64,000 nt of DNA from Lachnospiraceae bacterium (GTDB lineage Bacteria; Bacillota; Clostridia; Lachnospirales; Lachnospiraceae), in assembly GCA_029067085.1 (NCBI GenBank), contig JAIEFE010000015.1:473640-537639 (forward strand). The letters run 5' to 3'. The notes beneath the pieces were generated by a model. It was not told the origin of the DNA. It did no database searches and saw nothing but the letters and a program-made list of their open reading frames with translations. A program made the position numbers and the translations under genes. Each line of letters opens with the position of its first letter. Position 1 is the first letter of the stretch. This document shows, in pieces, positions 56,079-64,000 of the stretch.

Positions 56079-56714
56079 TTATTCTGCTGCAGGCGTTTCT
56101 GCGGGTGCCGCTTCTTCGGCAGGTGCCTCTACAGGTGCCGCCTCCTCTGCAGGCGCTTCTGCGGGTGCTGCTTCCTCGGCAGGTGCCTCTGCGGGCGTCT
56201 CCTCCTTTGCAGGAGCCTCACATTCTGATGCACCGCCTTTCTCCGCCAACTGCTTCATCACGCGTGCGAAGTTAGTGATCGGAGACTGGATGCTGCCAAG
56301 CAGCTTGGACAGCAGCTCTTCTCTGGACGGAATCTTAGCGATCTCGCCGATTCCATTTGCATCGTAGGCGATGCCTTCCACGATACCGCCCTTGACTTCA
56401 AGAGCATCTGCGGTCTTTGCGAATTTGCATAACACTCTGGCCGGAGCTGTCGCATCCTCTGTAGAGATTGCGAGAGCGCTGGGGCCTTCCAGATAAGGAA
56501 GAAGTGCTTCACAGTCCGTACCCTTGAATGCAAAATTCATCATCGTGTTCTTGTAAACCTTGTAGCTGATCCCGGCCTCACGCAGCTGCTTACGAAGCTG
56601 TGTATCCTGTTCCACCGTAAGTCCGCGGTAGTCAACCAGAACGACTGACTGAGCGTCTTTTACGGCAGCGGCGATCTCTTCTACGATCGGTTTCTTCAAT
56701 TCCACTTTTGCCAT
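56079..56714 (-). CDS. rplJ: 50S ribosomal protein L10 with extended acidic C-terminal tail
   Basis: 211 residues; usual length about 165-175. The core is normal (KKPIVEEIAAAVKDAQSVVLVDYRGLTVEQDTQLR..., L12-binding helix up to about 168), but about 40 residues of near-repeating PAEEAAPAEAP follow at the end, encoded by a DNA repeat around 56093-56215. The tail follows the L12-binding helix and may be disordered. Preceded by the L10 leader. Confidence 0.97.
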   Translation of the reverse strand: MAKVELKKPIVEEIAAAVKDAQSVVLVDYRGLTVEQDTQLRKQLREAGISYKVYKNTMMNFAFKGTDCEALLPYLEGPSALAISTEDATAPARVLCKFAKTADALEVKGGIVEGIAYDANGIGEIAKIPSREELLSKLLGSIQSPITNFARVMKQLAEKGGASECEAPAKEETPAEAPAEEAAPAEAPAEEAAPVEAPAEEAAPAETPAAE

Positions 56715-56880
56715 TACATTACCTCCTTATAGATTTTAGTGCCGACAGGAGTATTCATAAAGAAAATCCCCCCTGAAGACAGGGAGGATGATACTATCAA
56801 TACGATCTCTTCTCTCCTCGGCAGGCGGACTCTTACGCCGGCAATACGGCACCTGCTGTCTTCGGCATGGTTTTATAACC
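56715..56880 (-). ncRNA. L10 (rplJ) mRNA leader, autoregulatory
   Basis: Between the rplJ promoter and start lies a structured leader with segments typical of the L10 leader family (CCGAAGACAGCAGGTGCC; CCTGCCGAGGAG). L10(L12) binds this leader and reduces expression of rplJL. It ends with a leader terminator at 56766-56789. Confidence 0.75.
56766..56789 (-). terminator. Attenuator in the L10 leader
   Basis: ATCCTCCCTG / CAGGGGGGAT stem with a TCTT loop, followed on the minus strand by TTTCTTT. Confidence 0.75.
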
Positions 56881-56886
56881 TTTGCT

Positions 56887-56916
56887 ACTATAGCACAGTG
56901 TGCGGAGAGCTGTCAA
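56887..56916 (-). promoter_or_regulatory. Promoter of rplJL
   Basis: Minus strand TTGACA (56911-56916) and TATAGT (56887-56892), 18-bp spacer, 18 bases past the end of the preceding gene. Confidence 0.85.
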
Positions 56917-56934
56917 CTGTTTTTCTATAATAAA

Positions 56935-58347
56935 TCAGATTCCGGCGCTCGTTGTATGTGTAAAAGGACTTGTAAACGACCTTCCGTTCAGCTCCACCCC
57001 GGGCTGCGCGTTATACTGCAGCCCGAATTTCTGGGCCTCCGTAACCTCGATCTCCATCACGCCGAAGTTCGTCTTGATCTGCAGGACCGTGGAACCATCG
57101 GGTTTGGTGATGATACGGGTCTCCATATCATCCTCCTCATCAGTTTCCTTTCTACCGTCCTTTCCGTTTTCACCTCCGGGAATGGTCATCTGCCCGTCGT
57201 AGTCGGAAATTTTCTGCAATCCCTTTGTATTTTCATGGATGACCGCCCGCCAGATCAGCTGCATCTCCTCCGCCGTGTAAAAACGCGCGCCAAATCCATT
57301 CATATATTTTGCATACTTGAACTTTTCTCTGTCTATGTAAGTAGAGCCATCTTTCTCATAGGTATAGTCCGGCACGCCATCCTTCGTTGAAGTCTCAAAG
57401 AAATGGACAAAATCATCCTCATCGACCTTTCCCGCCAGAAAATCCTTCCAGAAATTCTCGTGCGATGCAAAGCGCAGATTGGCATCCTGAGGAAATCGCT
57501 TTAAAAAGTTCATGACCTTTTCATATTGTCCAGGTTCCGTATAAGAAAGATTCCAGCAGTCTTTGTTCACCCACTTCGTTCCGTCAAAATAGGCTTCCTT
57601 ACACATGATCCCGTCCTGCCCGTAGCAGGTGATATACCAGTGCTTGTGTCTGGGATCGTCAGTGGGATAGGTACACTTGGTCACCTCATCCGTGAGCAGG
57701 GAAGCAATTTCCTCCGGATCCGTCACCTGCACCGTGGTAACATTTTCTTCCTTTACTTCTACCGGCTTGGCGCTTGCCACGCTGTCAGAGGATTCCGTCT
57801 TTGGATTTGCCACGCTGCCGCCCGCCTCCGTCTTAAGCTGCGCCGCTTCAGGAACTGACACATTTGTCACTTCATCAGGATCAGCAGTGCCGCTCTCGAC
57901 TGCTCTCCGCATGGCCTCCCTCTGGGCCTGCTCCTCTACCTCCGCGATCAACTGCTTGATCTGCTCCTGCAAAGCTTCCTCGGCATCATCGAAATCCGCC
58001 AGAAGCTTTTCCCACTCTTTTATCGTAAAGGACTGTGCGCCGGTCTGGAAGGTGGGCTCCACCGTTCCATCCTTCACTTTTTTCGCCATCTCCTCCATAT
58101 GGGCAAGGATCTGCTCACGGTAGGTCAACGTTTCGGCTGCCTTTTCCGTCTTATTCTGCCCCTCATCCGATTCTGTATCCTGCGCGTCTGCGTCATTTAT
58201 GACATCACTGTCATTTGATTCGTTTTTCAGGGGAAATGCTTGATCCGTACCGGACTTACCTGTCTGCGCCGGACGGTACCCGTATCCTGTCCCGGATGCA
58301 GACGTATTATGAATCCATGACTCATATCCGTGATTTCCTATGTACAT
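56935..58347 (-). CDS. Unknown acidic protein inserted in the ribosomal gene block
   Basis: 470 residues, no signal peptide, no membrane helix. It starts MYIGNHGYESWIHNT; residues about 40-75 and 180-210 are disordered and Ser/Asp/Glu-rich, with a helical Gln/Glu stretch between (about 118-145). The central part (about 240-400) has many aromatic residues and reads as a folded domain (HKHWYITCYGQDGIMCKEAYF). I do not recognise it. It has its own promoter and lies between a CapA-type gene and rplJ on the same strand. Confidence 0.8.
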   Translation of the reverse strand: MYIGNHGYESWIHNTSASGTGYGYRPAQTGKSGTDQAFPLKNESNDSDVINDADAQDTESDEGQNKTEKAAETLTYREQILAHMEEMAKKVKDGTVEPTFQTGAQSFTIKEWEKLLADFDDAEEALQEQIKQLIAEVEEQAQREAMRRAVESGTADPDEVTNVSVPEAAQLKTEAGGSVANPKTESSDSVASAKPVEVKEENVTTVQVTDPEEIASLLTDEVTKCTYPTDDPRHKHWYITCYGQDGIMCKEAYFDGTKWVNKDCWNLSYTEPGQYEKVMNFLKRFPQDANLRFASHENFWKDFLAGKVDEDDFVHFFETSTKDGVPDYTYEKDGSTYIDREKFKYAKYMNGFGARFYTAEEMQLIWRAVIHENTKGLQKISDYDGQMTIPGGENGKDGRKETDEEDDMETRIITKPDGSTVLQIKTNFGVMEIEVTEAQKFGLQYNAQPGVELNGRSFTSPFTHTTSAGI

Positions 58348-58409
58348 AGTCGTGATTCCTTTCTATAGTGCGTTCTTTCGATGCAGGATTGCAACCCAAT
58401 AAATACCCT

Positions 58410-58439
58410 TCTATAATTGAATACGAATCACAATGTCAA
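58410..58439 (-). promoter_or_regulatory. Promoter of the 56935-58347 gene
   Basis: Minus strand TTGACA (58434-58439) and TATAGA (58410-58415), 18-bp spacer. Confidence 0.7.
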
Positions 58440-58499
58440 AAAGTTTCATACTCCAGGCGCAAAAATCACTTTTTCTATTTTTCTGCACATCCGTTTTCT

Positions 58500-59792
58500 C
58501 TACCAGGTCACATACCCCTCTCCATCAATCTGCACTCCTTCGGAAATGCTGCGCATATAGGTGAGCACCCGTTCCTTCTCCGCCCCCTCTAAAAGGGTCG
58601 TGCGGCATCCGTTCTGGATACAGGGAACGAACTGATAACTCACGATTCCCGACTCGTCGATCACCACTTCCACCATACCGGTGTCCAGTGTCTTTGAGTT
58701 GAACCAGAAATTCCCCAGACTGTAGATCACCGGCACGTCCTGAATCACGCCGATCGGCTGCAGACAATGCGGGTGGTCACCGATCACCAGATCCGCTCCG
58801 GCATCCACCAGCTCCGGCGCCTGCTTCAGCTGCGCCCAGTCAAGCTCTGCTACATTCTCTGTGCCCCAGTGTATGTAAGCCACTACAAAGTCACTGTTTT
58901 CGGCTGCTTCCCGCACGGTCTCCATAAGCTTATTTCCGTTCCAGCAGCGGAAAACGCCGGGAGAATCCTGCGTGGCCTCCTTCGTATCCGGTGTATCCAG
59001 CCGCTCGATCTGAGTCGCCGACACAAAGGCGATCTTGATATCCCCCACGATATAGTAGACGGGTTTTCTTGCCTCGTCGATGTTCCGTCCTGCGCCCACA
59101 TAGGGAATCTCCGCGTCCCGCAAGGTATCCAGCGTATCTGTCAAGGCCTCCGGACCATAATCATAAGCGTGGTTGTTCGCCAGGGACACAACATCCACTC
59201 CCATATCATTCAGATATGTCACAGTCTCCGGACGTGCCCGGAACGTAAACTGCTTCTCCTCTATGGGTGCCCCGCGGTTGGAATAGGCAAACTCATTGTT
59301 CAGCATCATGACATCCGCTGCCTGCATCCGCCCGATCACCTCCGGCGACACACCCTTGGAAATATCGCCGTCTTCACGCACCAGCATGGTAATAGAGTAA
59401 TTGTCGTCAAAGAGGACATCACCCGCAAAGGTAAGAGTCACCTGTCCGGGCACAGCCGGCTCCCTGACATAGATATTATTCTCCGCAAGGTAAACAGGAT
59501 CCTCCAGCTCACTCTGATATCTGGCGGGCGGCTCTGTCTCCTCCTGCTGTGCAGGTTCCGTCTCCGGCGAGTCGGGTGCCTTCTCCGGCGTCTCTGCCCT
59601 CTCCGTTTTCTCCCGCTCTCTGTTGACTGATTCGGTTGTTTTGCCTCTGACCGGTTCCGTGATCCACTGATGAGCCGCCAGTGCCAGAACACCGATTCCC
59701 ATCGCTATGGTGAGGGTCAGGATAAAAGGAAGAAGAAAACTGCGATGCAGCCGTATTCTCTTTTTCTTTTTACGAATCTTTTTCTTAGCCAT
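58500..59792 (-). CDS. CapA-family protein (membrane-anchored metallophosphatase-like)
   Basis: 430 residues. N-terminal Lys/Arg-rich end and one helix at about 20-42 anchor it outside the membrane; a Glu/Thr/Pro-rich linker (about 50-95) follows. The CapA/PgsA domain has LTFAGDVLFDD near 115-126, VSLANNHAYDYG near 200, YIHWGTE near 310 and IGDHPHCLQPIG near 336. CapA proteins take part in poly-gamma-glutamate capsule work or related cell-wall roles, but no capB/capC is in view, so function is unclear. Confidence 0.9.
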   Translation of the reverse strand: MAKKKIRKKKKRIRLHRSFLLPFILTLTIAMGIGVLALAAHQWITEPVRGKTTESVNREREKTERAETPEKAPDSPETEPAQQEETEPPARYQSELEDPVYLAENNIYVREPAVPGQVTLTFAGDVLFDDNYSITMLVREDGDISKGVSPEVIGRMQAADVMMLNNEFAYSNRGAPIEEKQFTFRARPETVTYLNDMGVDVVSLANNHAYDYGPEALTDTLDTLRDAEIPYVGAGRNIDEARKPVYYIVGDIKIAFVSATQIERLDTPDTKEATQDSPGVFRCWNGNKLMETVREAAENSDFVVAYIHWGTENVAELDWAQLKQAPELVDAGADLVIGDHPHCLQPIGVIQDVPVIYSLGNFWFNSKTLDTGMVEVVIDESGIVSYQFVPCIQNGCRTTLLEGAEKERVLTYMRSISEGVQIDGEGYVTW

Positions 59793-59863
59793 GTGATTAT
59801 TGTATCATATTCTCAGATAGCAATATACTAAAACATTTCTGACTCTGCTTAATCGCGCAAAAG

Positions 59864-59891
59864 AAAGTGACGCGCCAAAGCACGTCACTTT
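59864..59891 (-). terminator. Terminator of the rpmG-secE-nusG-rplKA operon
   Basis: AAAGTGACG / CGTCACTTT perfect 9-bp stem after rplA; on the minus strand TCTTTTG follows. Confidence 0.8.
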
Positions 59892-59914
59892 CCGAAATCT
59901 TTTTTCGATCGATT

Positions 59915-60604
59915 TTAGTACTTCGCCACGTTCACCTTTACGCCGGGGCCCATGGTGGTAGCCAGAGTAATACTTCTGAGATACTGACCTTTCAGCGCTG
60001 CGGGCTTCGCCTTGACGATCGCCTCCATCAGTGCATCGAAGTTCTCCTGAAGCTTGCTCTCCTCAAAGGAGGTCTTTCCTACGGGCACGTGGATGATGTT
60101 TGCCTTATCCAGCCTGTACTCGATCTTACCGGCTTTGATATCGTTGATTGCCTTTGCAACGTCCATGGTGACCGTGCCGGCCTTGGGGTTGGGCATCAGA
60201 CCCTTGGGGCCGAGTACTTTACCCAGACGACCTACAACGCCCATCATGTCAGGGGTTGCAACCACCACGTCAAAGTCAAGCCATCCTTCATTCTGAATCT
60301 TGGGGATCAGCTCCTCGCCGCCTACGTGATCGGCACCTGCCGCCTCCGCCTCGTTGACCTTATCGCCCTTTGCAAATACAAGCACGCGAACCGTCTTACC
60401 GGTTCCGTTGGGCAGAACCACCGCACCGCGGATCTGCTGCTCTGCATGACGGCCGTCACACCCTGTTCTGATGTGAACTTCAACCGTCTCGTCAAATTTC
60501 GCTGTCGCTGTCTTTTTTACCAAGGCGATCGCTTCCGCTGTATCGTACTGTGTCGCACGATCTACCAGCTTAGCCGCCTCCTGATATTTTTTACCGTGTT
60601 TCAT
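59915..60604 (-). CDS. rplA: 50S ribosomal protein L1
   Basis: 229 residues, full length. Family segments [25 protein letters not shown] (near 34-58), [21 protein letters not shown] and [16 protein letters not shown] are present. It builds the mobile L1 stalk and may repress its own mRNA. It lies 13 bases after rplK. The rplA-rplJ junction is broken by two other genes and a terminator. Confidence 0.98.
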   Translation of the reverse strand: MKHGKKYQEAAKLVDRATQYDTAEAIALVKKTATAKFDETVEVHIRTGCDGRHAEQQIRGAVVLPNGTGKTVRVLVFAKGDKVNEAEAAGADHVGGEELIPKIQNEGWLDFDVVVATPDMMGVVGRLGKVLGPKGLMPNPKAGTVTMDVAKAINDIKAGKIEYRLDKANIIHVPVGKTSFEESKLQENFDALMEAIVKAKPAALKGQYLRSITLATTMGPGVKVNVAKY

Positions 60605-60617
60605 CTCGAACCCTCCA

Positions 60618-61043
60618 TTACTCTTCTACTGTGATGCCCATGCTTCTCGCAGTACCGGCGATCATGCTCATTGCCGCCTCAACGCTCGCCGCATTCAGGT
60701 CTGGCATTTTCGTCTCGGCAATCTCCCTGAGCTTATCCTTGGAGATGGTCGCAACCTTCGCCTTGTTAGGGGTAGCAGAACCGGACTTGATATTGCAAGC
60801 CTTCTTTAAAAGTACTGCTGCAGGGGGAGTCTTCGTGATAAAACTGAAGCTTCTGTCTGCATACACTGTGATGACAACCGGAATGATCACGTCGCCCTTG
60901 TCGGCTGTCTTTGCGTTGAACTGTTTCGTAAATTCAACGATGTTTACCCCGTGCTGTCCGAGTGCAGGACCAACCGGGGGCGCCGGTGTTGCTTTGCCGG
61001 CAGGAATCTGTAACTTGATATAACCTTCTACCTTCTTTGCCAT
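60618..61043 (-). CDS. rplK: 50S ribosomal protein L11
   Basis: 141 residues from ATG 61043, with a GGAGGTG site; longer upstream frame rejected. The Pro-rich N-terminal switch ([25 protein letters not shown]) that senses thiopeptides and RelA is intact. Start of the GTPase-associated centre protein. Confidence 0.98.
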   Translation of the reverse strand: MAKKVEGYIKLQIPAGKATPAPPVGPALGQHGVNIVEFTKQFNAKTADKGDVIIPVVITVYADRSFSFITKTPPAAVLLKKACNIKSGSATPNKAKVATISKDKLREIAETKMPDLNAASVEAAMSMIAGTARSMGITVEE

Positions 61044-61256
61044 ATTGGCACCTCCTAATATTATTGTGGTACGGACGCCATTCCTCTTGTCTGCCACAAT
61101 CTGCGAGATTGTCGAAGACAAGCTCGGGTTTTAGAGATTTTAAGCGCACAGCGCTTTAAATCGCTTAAACCAGCTCCCACACACATATCTACACCGCCGA
61201 AGCGGGCAAATATCACTTTTATCACGTTCAGCTCACGCCATTCGCAAAACGCGCTG

Positions 61257-61775
61257 TTAACGCATACTCCGAACCTCCGCAAAACTGATCTCCACGGGGG
61301 TCTCTCTCCCAAACAGCTCCACATTGATGGTAGCCGTCTGCTTTCCATAGTCGATTCTCTGCACGACACCGACGGTATCCTTCCAGACACCGGCAACCAC
61401 CGCAATGGTATCGCCTTCCGCAAAATCGACGGTCATGTTCTCCATCTTGATGCCCAGCGGCTTCATTTCCGCCTCCGTAAGCGGCACCGGCTTGCTGCCC
61501 GGCCCCACGAAGCCAGTCACACCTCTGGTATTCCTCACAACATACCAGGTATCGTCATTCATGATCATATTGATCAGAACATATCCGGGGAACATTTTCT
61601 TCTGAACGGTCTTGCGTGCGCCGTTTTTCAGCTCAGTAACATCCTGCATCGGCACCTTGACCTCCAGAATCTCTTCCTCCAGATGTCTGTTCTCGATTGT
61701 CTTCTCGATGTTGGCCTTTACCTTATTCTCATAGCCGGAATAAGTATGCACAACATACCAATTCGCCTCTGCCAT
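61257..61775 (-). CDS. nusG: Transcription elongation/antitermination factor NusG
   Basis: 172 residues, no extra domain. NGN domain starts WYVVHTYSGYENKVKANIE; the KOW motif VAGVWKDTVGVVQRIDYGKQ is near 130-150. It couples RNA polymerase to pausing and, in Firmicutes, to specific pause sites. The gap to rplK is about 210 bases with a small GCGC hairpin. Confidence 0.98.
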   Translation of the reverse strand: MAEANWYVVHTYSGYENKVKANIEKTIENRHLEEEILEVKVPMQDVTELKNGARKTVQKKMFPGYVLINMIMNDDTWYVVRNTRGVTGFVGPGSKPVPLTEAEMKPLGIKMENMTVDFAEGDTIAVVAGVWKDTVGVVQRIDYGKQTATINVELFGRETPVEISFAEVRSMR

Positions 61776-61814
61776 ACGGATCCTCCCTGTCCTGCCTTTT
61801 GATTAAGAGTCTGC

Positions 61815-62027
61815 CTAAAACTTTAACGTCGTGATAAAATCCACGCCATACTGCAAACCGAAATCAAGCACCGCGATGATCGCTCCCACAACGAGGGAGA
61901 TCACGACAACCGCTACGGACTGCTTTAAAAGGGAATCCTTATCCGGCCAGCTGATCTTATGAAATTCAGCCTTTACGCCGTCAAAAAATTTGACTGCCTT
62001 CTTCTCTGTCTTTGCCGAATCTGCCAT
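61815..62027 (-). CDS. secE: Preprotein translocase subunit SecE
   Basis: 70 residues with one membrane helix (about 37-58, VAVVVISLVVGAIIAVLDFG) after the amphipathic FFDGVKAEFHKISWPDK segment typical of short Firmicutes SecE. It clamps SecY in the membrane. Just before nusG, as usual. Confidence 0.96.
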   Translation of the reverse strand: MADSAKTEKKAVKFFDGVKAEFHKISWPDKDSLLKQSVAVVVISLVVGAIIAVLDFGLQYGVDFITTLKF

Positions 62028-62060
62028 AATCGCTTATCTCCTTTTCCAAACGACGTCCTG

Positions 62061-62210
62061 TTACTTCGTCTCTTTATGCAGGGTATGTCTCTTGCAGAAT
62101 CTGCAATACTTCTTTGTCTCCATCCTGTCGGGATGGGTCTTCTTATCCTTCGTCGTATTGTAGTTACGCTGCTTGCATTCCGTACAAGCCAATGTGATCC
62201 TTGTGCGCAT
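62061..62210 (-). CDS. rpmG: 50S ribosomal protein L33
   Basis: 49 residues, too short for most automatic frame lists. It begins [17 protein letters not shown] and has a complete zinc-ribbon: CTEC at 9-12 and CRFC at 37-40, so this is the Zn-binding (C+) form. A strong GGAGGTGG site precedes the ATG. Position before secE matches most Firmicutes. Confidence 0.96.
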   Translation of the reverse strand: MRTRITLACTECKQRNYNTTKDKKTHPDRMETKKYCRFCKRHTLHKETK

Positions 62211-62288
62211 CTTGCCACCTCCAGTGTATTACGATCTATTTGATTTTTTGAGCATAAAAAAAAGACCTGAATCTCATCTCGCTCACAC

Positions 62289-62317
62289 AATATATCACAC
62301 AGTGCGTCGCAAGTCAA
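62289..62317 (-). promoter_or_regulatory. Promoter of rpmG-secE-nusG-rplKA
   Basis: Minus strand TTGACT (62312-62317) and TATATT (62289-62294) with a 17-bp spacer. Confidence 0.85.
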
Positions 62318-62452
62318 CTGTTTTCCCTTATTTTCTTTATAAAAAAAATTAATTTTTTGAACATAGCCCCTAAATAAAACGTCCGGACAATACGATATAT
62401 AGGATAAGAGTGTTTATGTTGTGGAAAAATATCCGCAATTTTCCCCAAATAC

Positions 62453-62481
62453 TTGCTTTTTATTCAAAAAACTAATATGAT
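62453..62481 (+). promoter_or_regulatory. Promoter of the FliD-like gene
   Basis: TTGCTT (62453-62458) and TATGAT (62476-62481), 17-bp spacer, about 100 bases before the start; the leader between holds two small hairpins (62518-62528 and 62530-62541). Confidence 0.55.
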
Positions 62482-62583
62482 AGTAACATAATAATAAGTA
62501 GAAACGCCCACTAAGACGCCTTGCAGGCTACGGATGGCCGTCGGAGGGGTCTATGAGAATTTCATGGATGAAAGGAGGGGCTT

Positions 62584-63897
62584 ATGGCTTTTAACACTGT
62601 TAATAACTTAACGAATGTCTACAACTTCTATATGACCACCTACGCGCCCAAGTCGAGCACGCCCTATGATACCCATAAGAAGAGCGAGCTTCGCAGCGTG
62701 TATAATTCCATCGTAAAGATGAGCAAGGAATCCCCCCTGTTCATTCTGGATACCAGCAAGGAATCCCAACAGTTTGCCATAGGCATCAAGGAGAACGCCA
62801 GAGAGCTTCGCAACACCATCGCCTCACTGGGCGGCCTTGATGAAGAGGAGCTTCTTAATAAAAAGGTGGCCTATTCCAGCAATGAGAATATTGCCACCGC
62901 CAAATATATCGGCTCGAAAAAGCCGGACGATGACTTCCCCACCTATGAGGTAGAAGTAAATCATCTGGCCTCCCCTCAGGTAAATCTCGGAAAGTTTGTT
63001 CCTGCAGATGAACCTGTAGAACTTGCACCCGACACCTACTCCTTCGACGTGGGAATTGAGGATCTGAGCTACGAATTCCAGTTCAGCATCAAGTCAAGCA
63101 ACACGAACCGGGATGTACAGGCACGTTTATCCCGCCTGATCAACAACGCAAACATCGGCATGTCGGCTCAGGTCATTACGGATGAAAACGGCAACTCCGC
63201 TCTGCGGATGGAATCGGATGCAACGGGTTTAAAGGACGGCAAGAAAGCACAGTTTATCATATCCGACCAGCGCACCAGCAAAACCGCTGGCGTGGTAGAT
63301 TATCTGGGCCTTGATTACATCTCCTCCCCGGCTACAAACGCCTCTTTCCTTGTGGACGGCGAGCCGCATACCTCCACCGCTAACCACTACATGCTGAACA
63401 ATACTTACGAGCTTCAGCTTCAGGGTATGAGCAGCGAAGAGGGCGAAACTGCTTCCATAGGTATCAAGACCGATGTGGAATCCTTAACGGAAAACATCAA
63501 TACGCTTGTAAGAGGATATAATACCTTCCTGCAGGCGGTTTCAGAATACCGGGCCGATCAGCCAAAGAGCGGCCGGCTCTTCAGTGAGATGAGCAGCGTA
63601 GCCAGGGTCTACGCGAAAGGGCTCACCTCCGCAGGACTGAACCTGAATCTGGACGGCACGCTGGAGGTGGACAATAATGTCCTGCGCCAGAAAGCTACCA
63701 GCGAAGATGCCAAAGATGCTTTCTCCTCCATGAAGGGCTTTACCAATTCAGTGCTGCGCAAGACGAATCAGGTTGCTTTGAACCCGATGCACTATGTCAA
63801 TAACGTGATCGTGGCTTATAAAAATCCGGGCAAGAACTTCGCAACCCCTTATATCACCAGCGCGTACAGCGGGATGATGTTTAACAGTTATTGCTAA
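62584..63897 (+). CDS. FliD-like (flagellar hook-associated protein 2 related) protein
   Basis: 437 residues with no signal peptide, as for flagellum-exported proteins. The N-terminal region ends with helical coil NAREELRNTIASLGG-type sequence, followed by a beta-rich middle, and the C-terminal half (about 290-400) has the FliD-type helical stretch ESLTENINTLVRGYNTFLQAV. It lacks a clear cap-forming C-terminus and stands apart from flagellar genes. Such proteins are frequent in Lachnospiraceae, including poorly motile ones; role in adhesion or flagellar structure is open. A GGAGGGG site precedes ATG. Confidence 0.75.
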   Translation: MAFNTVNNLTNVYNFYMTTYAPKSSTPYDTHKKSELRSVYNSIVKMSKESPLFILDTSKESQQFAIGIKENARELRNTIASLGGLDEEELLNKKVAYSSNENIATAKYIGSKKPDDDFPTYEVEVNHLASPQVNLGKFVPADEPVELAPDTYSFDVGIEDLSYEFQFSIKSSNTNRDVQARLSRLINNANIGMSAQVITDENGNSALRMESDATGLKDGKKAQFIISDQRTSKTAGVVDYLGLDYISSPATNASFLVDGEPHTSTANHYMLNNTYELQLQGMSSEEGETASIGIKTDVESLTENINTLVRGYNTFLQAVSEYRADQPKSGRLFSEMSSVARVYAKGLTSAGLNLNLDGTLEVDNNVLRQKATSEDAKDAFSSMKGFTNSVLRKTNQVALNPMHYVNNVIVAYKNPGKNFATPYITSAYSGMMFNSYC

Positions 63898-63921
63898 CAA
63901 TATAAAATAATATGAAGTAAA

Positions 63922-63971
63922 AAGGGAGTGTCGCAAAATAACTGATTTTTAGTTATGGAGCGGCACTCCTT
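63922..63971 (+). terminator. Terminator of the FliD-like gene
   Basis: AAGGGAGTGTCGC (63922-63934) pairs with GCGGCACTCCTT (63960-63971) around a long loop that can itself fold; TCTTTTAT follows. Confidence 0.75.
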
Positions 63972-64000
63972 CTTTTATAGAAATGAAAATCATGGCTGAT

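Noticed and set aside
62500..62570. Possible c-di-GMP riboswitch before the FliD-like gene
   Set aside because: Two short hairpins and a GC-rich motif look vaguely similar, but the conserved GEMM core bases and tetraloop-receptor are not present.

Overview
The window looks like a chromosomal segment of a strictly anaerobic Clostridia, most likely Lachnospiraceae. Evidence: a four-subunit ferredoxin-dependent 2-oxoacid oxidoreductase, an Fe-S-type PurF, an ammonium transporter fused to a PII domain, a class I glutamine synthetase in an operon with glutamate synthase and an ANTAR protein, a FliD-like secreted protein, strong AGGAGG ribosome binding sites, and the order rpmG-secE-nusG-rplK-rplA ... 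rplJ-rplL-rpoB-rpoC-rpsL-rpsG-fusA-tuf. The genus cannot be fixed from sequence reading alone.

Layout. 1-2.8 kb: end of a por operon (+). 2.8-8.2 kb: minus-strand accessory genes: an XRE/membrane-protein pair with a visible operator, two acetyltransferase genes (one with three GNAT domains behind a leader-peptide attenuator), an HNH-domain protein and a gene remnant. 8.2-16.1 kb (-): nitrogen assimilation operon gltB-gltD-glnA-ANTAR regulator. 16.5-19.7 kb (+), divergent: purF and amt-PII. Both divergent leaders carry a promoter, a hairpin with an A..G hexaloop (the ANTAR target signature) and an overlapping intrinsic terminator, so the ANTAR protein made by one operon probably antiterminates both. 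19.9-21.4 kb: soluble PAS-PAS-MCP protein (+).

21.5-42.8 kb is an AT-rich accessory region, almost all on the minus strand. It contains a phosphatase, an ArsC/Spx-like protein, a MazG-like + GIY-YIG/DUF2075 pair, a three-gene cluster (DNA methyltransferase-like, protein kinase-ATPase fusion, unknown two-lobed protein), a HExxH protein, a Nudix hydrolase, a sugar acetyltransferase, a dCTP deaminase/dUTPase-like domain with coiled coil and membrane tail, a winged-helix + membrane protein pair, an MBL hydrolase with a LytTR-DUF3021 operon, an unknown protein and an AlbA_2 (Schlafen-type) regulator. Two related repeats of about 78 bp flank 30.7-37.1 kb. This region reads as a defence/stress island; the methyltransferase-kinase/ATPase-unknown cluster is the best candidate for an undescribed system.

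43.0-62.2 kb (-) is the conserved transcription/translation block, with promoters and terminators visible. It is interrupted by two non-ribosomal genes (a CapA-type protein and an unknown acidic protein) between rplA and rplJ. 62.6-63.9 kb (+): FliD-like protein. No tRNA, rRNA, CRISPR array, complete IS or integrase was recognised.
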